This document shows, piece by piece, positions 57,472-64,000 of a stretch of DNA of 64,000 nucleotides (position 1 is the first letter of the stretch; each line of letters starts with the position of its first letter). The notes beneath the pieces were generated by a model. That model saw nothing but the letters and a program-made list of their open reading frames with translations. It did not search any database and was not told the DNA's origin. Where the stretch lies: positions 806,001-870,000 of the forward strand of contig JAGMVK010000012.1 in assembly GCA_020747065.1 (NCBI GenBank), written 5' to 3'. The translations under genes were made by a program, and so were the position numbers. The DNA is from Cadophora sp. MPI-SDFR-AT-0126 (taxonomy: Eukaryota; Ascomycota; Leotiomycetes; Helotiales; Ploettnerulaceae).

Positions 57472-58802
57472 ATGTCTCAAAACACTCAGCCTACAATCCC
57501 ACAGCCACCCATGGCGACTTCATTTCCATCATTTCCCCTGCTACCAAAGGAACTTCGTCTTACAATCTGGAATCTGGCGCTGGAGCCCCGCATTGTTGAA
57601 CTGTGTTTTGAAGTCTTCGACGAGGAAGACGAGGAGGGAAATGAGAACTCGGCTCAGTACGATGAGCCTGCGAATGAGAAGTATGGAGACGGCAATGAGA
57701 GCAAAGATCAGAATGAGACCGAAAATGGGTAGGATAGCCCCTCTATTGTACAGAAGGACAATGGAGTCAAGGAAAACCAGGACGAGGACGATGACGAAAA
57801 TGCAGACGAGGATGAGGGAAGGGACAAGAACCAACAAAACGAAGCCGACTCTCTCGAGTTCGATGATAACATCCTCACAGCAACCGACAACACGGACAGC
57901 ATCTCAGAGACCCCAGACCCCACATACTCCCGCGCCCTCGGACCAGGTCAATTCTACTCACCCTCACCACTCCCGTCCCTCCTTCATGTGAATAGTGAAG
58001 CTCGATCCGTAGCTCTTGCTGCTGCTCTAAAAGGCTTCCCGGTTCCGAGCAATCAGGAAGATGTTTACTACAACCCTGAAATCGATATCCTGTATTTCCC
58101 GGCTGGCTGTTGGCAGGAAGATATTATGGGTTTTGAACAGGCGGTTAGCCAGGAGGTTAAGAGAAAGATCAGGAGGATTGCTCTTGGTGAGTTTGAAGCC
58201 TGCATATTTCATTATATATTACCCCGGTTGTACTGTGCCCTCTTCCCATTCTAAGTTACGATTTCGAACTCCAGGTCATGACTCTCTATTCTAACACGGC
58301 AGAAGAAAACCTCATGTGGATGTCCTACTGGGAGGAAGGAACCGTCAACGGCCAAATCACCATTGGGCAGTTCAAGAACGTGAAAGAATTCATCTTTGCG
58401 ATGAGAGAGCTGACACAATGCGGCTGTTGCATCAGCTTTGATGGCCCTGAAAGTGGACTTGTTGAATTTGTTGACATCCACATTGAGTCTGAAATCGAGG
58501 AAGTTGATGCTGCTGCTGAGGCCGAACCTGATAGCGAGGTGGAGATGAATAGGGCGAATGATGAGCTGAGAAGACAGCGTGAGAGGGAAGCGCTCGGGCT
58601 GGGCGTAGTTGAGGATTACCAAGCTCCAGAGTCGAAGGCGAAGACAGAAAAGAAGCCTGGGAAGTTCGCTTATACGAAGAAATACGTGGACAGGTTGAAG
58701 GAGGAGTTCTTGATCATCAAGGAATCTCATCCCGATTGGAATGTGCCGGAGGCTAGGATCGTTAGATTGATGCGAGATGGAGAGTTCGCTGGGGATCCTT
58801 GA
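57472..58802 (+). pseudogene. Broken 2EXR-domain protein gene
   Basis: 2EXR (PF20150) proteins are expanded in filamentous fungi; function unknown. The N-terminus FPLLPKELRLTIWNLALEPRIVEL is the domain signature. The frame then meets a single in-frame TAG at 57730-57732 and continues openly with an acidic stretch and HVNSEARSVALAAAL...VYYNPEIDILYFPAG to an intron donor (GTGAGT at about 58189). After the acceptor (CTCCAG near 58274) the continuation MWMSYWEEG...FKNVKEFIFAMRE is one base out of phase. One nonsense change and one frameshift point to a recent pseudogene; a splice variant that cures both was not found. The C-terminal part is highly charged and ends at 58802. Confidence 0.7.
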
Positions 58803-59093
58803 TCTTGTTGCCTAGACATGGAGAATAGCAATCGGAGAGAGCAAAGGTCGAAGGTAGCCATTATTAGTACCGGTGTTGACGTTTTTATTGTCCTATCAAA
58901 CGTGAGAATTTGAAGATAGGATGGAGTGGCCATGATCCTTGGTTAGTCTAGGATCTTATCTTAGCTGTGCCTGAGCACTTCCACTCAAGTTGTGTTCGTC
59001 AGGATCTATGAGCACTCCTGATATTGAATACGCAAAAACGAGTTGCTCGAGAGGTCATATAAGTCAACTCCATTGCAAACAACTACATATGTA

Positions 59094-59120
59094 CAATCAG
59101 GTGACATTGAAGAGCGCCAC
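59094..59120 (+). repeat. Tc1 left terminal inverted repeat
   Basis: 27 bp, perfect match to the complement of 60369-60395. Confidence 0.92.
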
Positions 59121-59230
59121 TTTTCGCTTGTCTTACCGAATGCAGCCTTGCCCCTCCCCACGCACATATATCTTAATAATTCGATGATTTTTTAATAATA
59201 TCACTTGAAATTTTCAAGAATAGCTCGTGA

Positions 59231-60280
59231 ACCAAAGACAAACGAAAGGAGCTTACTCCGACGCAAAAATGTCGAATTTGGACCCTCCACGAGGAAGGTA
59301 ATAACCCTTCCGTGATTCATACCAAAACCGGCTACCCGCGATCCACAATTAATTCCTTCTTGAACCGACACACTTTAGCCCCTACAAATGGCTTTGAAAA
59401 TAGGCCGGGAAGAGGAGCTATGCGGAAAATCAAGCCGCAAGGGGAAAGAAACCTTCTGAGGGTAGCAAATCGAGACCCCCGGATGACTCTCAAAGCTCTT
59501 GGTACGCCGTCAAAATCAGGGAAAAGACTCCACCCACGTACAGTTACTAGGATCCTCAAATTCCACGGCAAAGCAAAGCGCCGACCTCGCAAGAAGCCTT
59601 TCCTTACAGACGAGCACAAACGACGTCGACGAGTCCATTGTAGAGCTGAAAAAGCTATGAAACGAGACAATCGGAAGGTGTGTTGGAGTGACGAAGTTAC
59701 CTTTGAAGTAGGGGAGAATACGTGTACTTTCTAGGTCACGAGAGCTCCTGGAAGAGAGGAAGAGTACGCGGAGAAGAACCTCCGGCCTACTTTTAAGAGT
59801 GGACGCACGACTGTAGGCGTATGGAGTTGCTTTTACGGAGACGAGATGGGACCGTTATATATGCTTCCGGAGGGCGAGAATATGACAGCAAAACGATACA
59901 AGTGAGTGCTTCAAACGCTCTTTATTCCGTTCTACGAGAAGATGAGACGAAAGTACGGCGAAGAAGTGATCATGCAAGAAGACAATGCCCCGTGGCATAC
60001 AGCAAAGATTATCACAAAATACCTAGCGAATAAGAAGGTAAATCGAATGACGTGGCCGGCGCAGTCTCCTGATCTTAATCCAATCGAGAATCTTTGGAAA
60101 TATATTAAGAATATAATCTCTCAACGAAAGCACAGAGTAAAATCGGCAAAAGAGATAAGAGAAGCCTTGAAAGAAGTGTGGCCTTATATCGATGGAAATT
60201 TCCTTCTAAAATTGTGTAATTCTGTACCTAGGAGATGGAAAGCATACTTGAAGAACAATAGAGGAGCAACGAAGTACTAA
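59231..60280 (+). pseudogene. Tc1-type DDE transposase with two in-frame stops
   Basis: The frame runs from 59231, just after a TGA, to TAA 60278-60280 and is broken by TAG at 59732-59734 and TGA at 59903-59905; no frame change is needed between them. Helix-turn-helix part: KELTPTQKCRIW and TGYPRSTINSF. Catalytic part: WSDEVTFEV (first Asp), MQEDNAPWHTAK (second Asp) and SPDLNPIENLW (Glu). Thirty-four residues separate the second Asp from the Glu, i.e. DD34E, the Tc1 group. Both stops can arise by C-to-T change (CAG to TAG, CGA to TGA), as repeat-induced point mutation would produce, though two changes do not prove it. No in-frame ATG is present; an ATA at 59220-59222 lies in another frame. 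Confidence 0.9.
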
Positions 60281-60368
60281 TTCCCTATTAATTAAGCTAT
60301 TCAAACTAATTCTACGTTGATAATTGATGCAATTATGCTTAAGTGATAGAGGTGGGGTAAATCGTCAC

Positions 60369-60395
60369 GTGGCGCTCTTCAATGTCACCTGATTG
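60369..60395 (-). repeat. Tc1 right terminal inverted repeat
   Basis: 27 bp, perfect partner of 59094-59120. Confidence 0.92.
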
Positions 60396-60427
60396 TACAA
60401 CCCACTGCCTCCATCATTCCCATCAAC

Positions 60428-61189
60428 CTATCCTCTCTGAGCGACAACTGGGGTCCATGCATTGAGCTTTGGCTTAGTTCTATATCGGATTTCAGCATCA
60501 TTCCCAAAACAATTCAGATGATCCACAGGGAATGATGGAGGAACTTACGTTGAGAAAGGCTTGTACGCTGCCCGAGACAGAGTGAAGTTTGGTCGATGTT
60601 CCGGCAATTCCCACACTCGTACGCCAGTCTTCAAGATAGTATCTTCAGTCGGTGGCTTGTCAACCATATATGAAATCCAGGCGTGCCATCCGGGCTCGAT
60701 TTGTGATCTATTCCAGTCAACACGATGTCCTTAGCTCCCGTCACAACCAGAAAGGCGTCCTCACGGATCAAGCTCGTAATTCTTGTAGTCCACCCATCTC
60801 GTTCTCACTGCAATTCATAAGTGTCTATCCATCTCGTAGATCAAAATCAACGCTCACGAGGCAATTCCTCATCCAGGTTCTCAAAGTACTTGTTGCCGAA
60901 TCGATCCGTGGCTATCAACGTTCCGGCCTTGGTATCACCTGCAATTGCAATAAGCTCCCATCTCAATTCATGTTTCCAGAGTTCCGAGTACCTATATGCT
61001 ACAGCCAGCAACCATCCATCAGCAGCCGTTCCGTCGTCGTTCAAGGAGGGGCGAATAGACATACCTGCATTTGATGCGCGGCATCCTACAATCACAACGT
61101 CAGCAAGCTCTCTAGCACACAAAGAGTAGATTATTTACCCGCAGACCGACTCTGCGTAAGTTGCGCAACGTTCTCAGAACAGTCGACAT
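60428..61189 (-). CDS. NDUFA12: NDUFA12 (B17.2), mitochondrial complex I subunit, with a 7 nt microexon
   Basis: Accessory subunit of NADH:ubiquinone oxidoreductase in the matrix arm. Seven exons on the minus strand: 61189-61139, 61085-61065, 60998-60992, 60938-60858, 60807-60765, 60707-60549 and 60479-60428, giving 137 residues, the family length. Blocks: STVLRTLRNLRRVGL, GDTKAGTLIATDRFGNKYFEN, ELPLRTRWVDY, QIEPGWHAWISYMVDKPPT and the end KPKLNAWTPV. The third exon is only CATATAG. With it the junction reads HQMQ-HI-GDTKAG, matching the usual HQMQYIGDTKAG. Without it the nearest frame-keeping acceptor (GGGAG) inserts three extra residues. The start is divergent from PGS1, 186 bp away. Confidence 0.88.
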
Positions 61190-61375
61190 GGTGTTGGTGA
61201 TTCAATGCCTTCTGACGTCGAGAAATAGTTGCGAGGTCGTCTTAAGGCGGGATCTCGACGCTCCACTGAAAATGTACTAGTGCAATAGCTTCAAGCTGTT
61301 GAGTTTCCATCTCCAATCTTCTGCACACAACGCACGACAGACCTACCAGATTGAAAAACTTTATACTCAGAGGAG
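61190..61375. promoter_or_regulatory. Bidirectional promoter NDUFA12 / PGS1
   Basis: Only 186 bp between two divergent start codons of mitochondrial genes, so both must be served by a compact shared region. Confidence 0.55.
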
Positions 61376-63145
61376 ATGATAGTCAGAAGTACTATACGAT
61401 GTGCAGCAAGCCGTCGATTACAAGTCTGCCGCCCGCGAAACCTACAATGTAAATCACGACGATACTCGAGCTCAACATCCTCCCTTGCAAGCAGCGCCAA
61501 CAGTACACCACCAGCTTCAATGCTGGGTGCATTTACGAACGAGTTGGATAGGATAGCGCCTAAATTTCAAATACAAGGGTCACAGATACGTATCCTTCGC
61601 TCGCCGGCAGAATTCTACGAGACGCTCAAGGTCCGCTAGCAACCACTTCATACCTATCTATACATATAGCGAGGAGGAATGAGTGCTGATAAAAACGGGA
61701 TACAGGCCAAGATATTGGGAGCGGAAGAACGCATCTTTCTGTCTACATTGTATATAGGAAAAACAGAACATGAACTTGTAATTTATTCTCTCCGAAATCT
61801 CTCCAGGCTGTGAATGTCCACTTATTGAATGTGCTAGATTTCTACGTTGCAGCAAGCTCTGAGAGCGAAACCTAAATTGAAGCTTAGTATATTGACGGAT
61901 GCATTAAGAGGGACGAGGGAATCGCCTGCTGCGTCGTGTGCTTCCTTGCTGGCGCCTCTGGTGTCGGAGTTTGGTGCGGACAGAGTCGAGATTAGGATGT
62001 ACCACACGCCCAATTTGACTGGACTAAGGAAGAAGTACATTCCAAAGAGGATTAATGAAGGATGGGGTTTGCAGCATATGAAGTTGTATGGAGTGGATGA
62101 TGAGATTATAATCTCAGGGTAAGTCTTATAATCTACGAGAGAGTACAATGCTAATTTGAGCAGGGCAAACCTTTCGAGCGACTACTTCACTAACCGTCAA
62201 GATCGGTATCACGTCTTCTCATCCAAGGAGATCACAGAGTACTTCTCCAAGATCCACAGTGCAGTCTCGAATCTCAGCTTTCTGGTCACGCCTGATCCTC
62301 AAATACCAGCTGGTTACACCCTGGAATGGCCATCTTCAAACCTCGCACCCTCTCCACTAGACGACCCATCGAAATACGTCTCTCGGGCCTCTACCGTCCT
62401 AACACCACTCATCCAACCCCTCTCAGTAGCAACGACCCAAAAGCAATCCTTAGATTCAAAACACAACACAACAGTCTATCCCCTCTCCCAATTCACACAA
62501 CTCCTCACCCCAGACACCTCTACCGAACTCCCCGCCCTAACATCGATACTCAAAACGCTCTCCCTCCCTTCATCCAGCACCACATCCTGGACCTTCACAG
62601 CCGGCTACTTCAACCCGGACCCATCCCTAACCACCCTCCTGTTATCTACAACCTCCAAATCCAACACAGTGATCACCGCCTCCCCCTGGGCAAACGGCTT
62701 CTACGGCTCAAAGGGCGTGTCCGGTCTCCTCCCCGCCGCATACACACTCCTCTCCCGGCGCTTCCTAGAAGCTGCTCAAAAAGCCGGCCGCGACTCCGAC
62801 ATTACCTTGAGAGAATGGAGGAAGGGGACCGTAGGCGAGAAAGATGGGTGGACGTACCATGCGAAGGGACTTTGGGTGTCGCTTGATGGGGAGACGGTGC
62901 CGAGTATTAGTGTGGTGGGCAGTAGTAATTATACGAAGCGGAGCTATGGGTTGGATCTGGAGGTTGGGACGGTGATTGTTACTAGTGATGAGGGATTGAA
63001 GAAGAGGTTGGGGGAGGAGAGGGATGGGTTGGGGGATTATGCGGAGAGAATTGGGATGGATGATTTTGTCAAGGTGGAGAGGAGGGTGGGTATCAGGGTT
63101 CGGGTGGCTATGTGGATTGTGCAGTTGGTTGGGGGGGCTTTGTAG
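61376..63145 (+). CDS. PGS1: PGS1, mitochondrial phosphatidylglycerophosphate synthase
   Basis: Makes phosphatidylglycerophosphate from CDP-diacylglycerol and glycerol-3-phosphate, the first committed step to cardiolipin. Exons 61376-61630, 61706-61777, 61838-62118 and 62164-63145 give 529 residues. The N-terminus is Arg/Ser-rich without acids (presequence). Two phospholipase-D (HKD) motifs: HMKLYGVDDEIIISGANLSS (about 191) and YHAKGLWV...GSSNYTKRSYGLD (about 434). Other family blocks are IFLSTLYIGKTEHEL and LSILTDALRGTRE. The first intron has an atypical donor, GTCCGC, forced by the frame. In the last exon the coding strand changes from very C-rich to very G-rich near 62770. Confidence 0.94.
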
Positions 63146-63929
63146 AATTGAGGAGAAGGATTGTAAGATTATAAGATTGATGTGCGATAGCGATAGATTA
63201 AATAACTTAGACATGGGCGGGCTGTATTAAGTAGCCGTTCAAGGTTGCTAGTATGGGAGCTAGGTCTTCCATGGCACTCATATTAGATTACTTTTACCAC
63301 AGCTTTCCCCGTCTGCGATCTCGCGTAAATTGCCTATGCGCGGGTGAAGCAAACAAATATGTACATAGCCTGGTCAACTAAGAGAAACTCCTCAGGGCAC
63401 ATCGAATTTTTCGGGAACAAGAATTCTCAAGACAGTTGTTTTGATGTTAGATGTCTAGATTATGCTAGCCTCGTGCCAATTGTTGGATCCCCTTTCGAAT
63501 CTTCGCGTCTTACCTGGAGGACAGGTCCTTTTTCATCAGCAAATTGTGGTAAACTACTACAGATACTATGCCTATCATTATATTCCACAGACTCCAAAGG
63601 CTTATCCAAGTTTTCATTAGAATTTAGAAATAAACGCAACGCTATGTTCCATGCAAGAAGAGAAACCGCACCGCCTTGCTCCCGGATATTTCGTGTCTTG
63701 GCCAGCACATGCTGGCCGCTTATTCGTCTGTCCGTCCGTAGTTTCGCCTCCCCGTTCATCCATACATCACGCCGACCTCAGACAACCGACTGACTGACTG
63801 ACTGATTCTTCACTGAACCCCAAGAACGCCAAGCATGCTCTCATGACACTTTGTATACCATCAACTCCAATGCTCCTCACTCAAGCTCAATCATTCATTT
63901 CCTCGTCTCCTCTCCTATCATCCCCCACC
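63146..63929. other. Intergenic, convergent 3' flanks
   Basis: 784 bp. A (GACT)n repeat lies at about 63786-63806. No gene recognised. Confidence 0.45.
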
Positions 63930-64000
63930 CTACAAAATCTCCTTTAGTTTCCTCTTCTGCTCCAGCGTCAAACTTGTCGGGAACTTCACATTATACGTAA
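63930..64000 (-). CDS. 3' end of a probable DnaJ (Hsp40 class II) gene
   Basis: The minus strand from the window edge reads TYNVKFPTSLTLEQKRKL and ends KEIL with stop TAG at 63932-63930. This resembles the extreme C-terminus of fungal Sis1/Psi1-type DnaJ proteins (V-x-FP-T-x-L-T-x-x-QK-x-x-L-x-E-I-L). Only about 22 codons are visible, so the call is tentative. The bases nearest the edge may be intron. Confidence 0.55.
   Translation of the reverse strand, partial: TYNVKFPTSLTLEQKRKLKEIL

Larger units (their letters stand above)
59094..60395 (+). mobile_element. Tc1/mariner-family DNA transposon, inactive copy
   Basis: 1302 bp flanked by TA target duplications (59092-59093, 60396-60397). The terminal inverted repeats are 27 bp and identical (CAATCAGGTGACATTGAAGA... 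at 59094-59120 and its complement at 60369-60395). It contains one transposase reading frame with stops. Identical ends suggest a fairly recent insertion. It lies 33 bp past the NDUFA12 stop codon, in that gene's 3' flank. Confidence 0.93.

Noticed and set aside
57725..57755. A tiny intron that would remove the TAG in the 2EXR gene
   Set aside because: The GT...AG span is only about 25 nt, too short to splice, and longer alternatives do not keep the frame.
60939..60960. NDUFA12 acceptor GGGAG in place of the microexon
   Set aside because: It adds three residues to a conserved run and lacks a pyrimidine before AG; the microexon gives the family sequence.

Overview
The window is nuclear DNA of a filamentous ascomycete (Pezizomycotina; the gene set suits Leotiomycetes-type genomes, but species is not claimed). 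Evidence: genes carry many 45-150 bp introns with GTRNGY donors, CTAAC/CTGAC branch points and YAG acceptors; there is a HET-domain gene, a Zn(II)2Cys6 regulator, a 2EXR protein, a fungal BOR1 transporter and decayed Tc1-type transposons.

Layout. 1-1352: 3' part of the mitochondrial m-AAA protease AFG3. 1916-4258: a HET-domain gene split by a 459 bp CACTA-like miniature transposon. 5461-7880: divergent RER1 and mitochondrial enoyl-CoA hydratase. 8047-13307: divergent ATG15 lipase and a VPS9-domain Rab GEF. 13918-16695: BOR1-type anion transporter. 18442-19977: mucin-like single-pass membrane protein (Mid2-like). 22618-25575: Zn2Cys6 regulator. 26496-27908: PAF1. 27909-34631: gene-poor block with a scrambled carboxylesterase pseudogene and a small alpha/beta hydrolase that lacks its nucleophile serine. 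34632-39843: large ABCC transporter. 40997-42764: unrecognised gene with a WW-like segment. 43601-47370: a tyrosine-recombinase mobile element inserted exactly at the 3' end of SEC61 (47349-48932). 49722-56984: ARG7 (ornithine acetyltransferase) and the GCN2 kinase, divergent, sharing a 428 bp promoter with two perfect Gcn4/CPC1 sites. 57472-58802: broken 2EXR gene. 59094-60395: Tc1/mariner copy just past the NDUFA12 stop codon. 60428-63145: divergent mitochondrial NDUFA12 and PGS1. 63930-64000: tail of a probable DnaJ gene.

The most notable item is the 43.6-47.4 kb element. It encodes an intact four-exon, 766-residue tyrosine-recombinase-like protein with C-terminal C2H2 fingers. It is bounded by a 21 bp direct repeat that is the last six codons plus stop start of SEC61, so the host protein stays complete after insertion, as with bacterial integrative elements that target gene 3' ends. 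The palindrome AAAAGTACTTTT occurs three times exactly, and several times in shorter form, inside the element. Three elements of three classes (CACTA-like, tyrosine recombinase, Tc1) sit in or beside genes here, each with readable target-site structure.

All exon structures were derived by eye from splice signals, reading frame and family conservation. No alignment or search was run.
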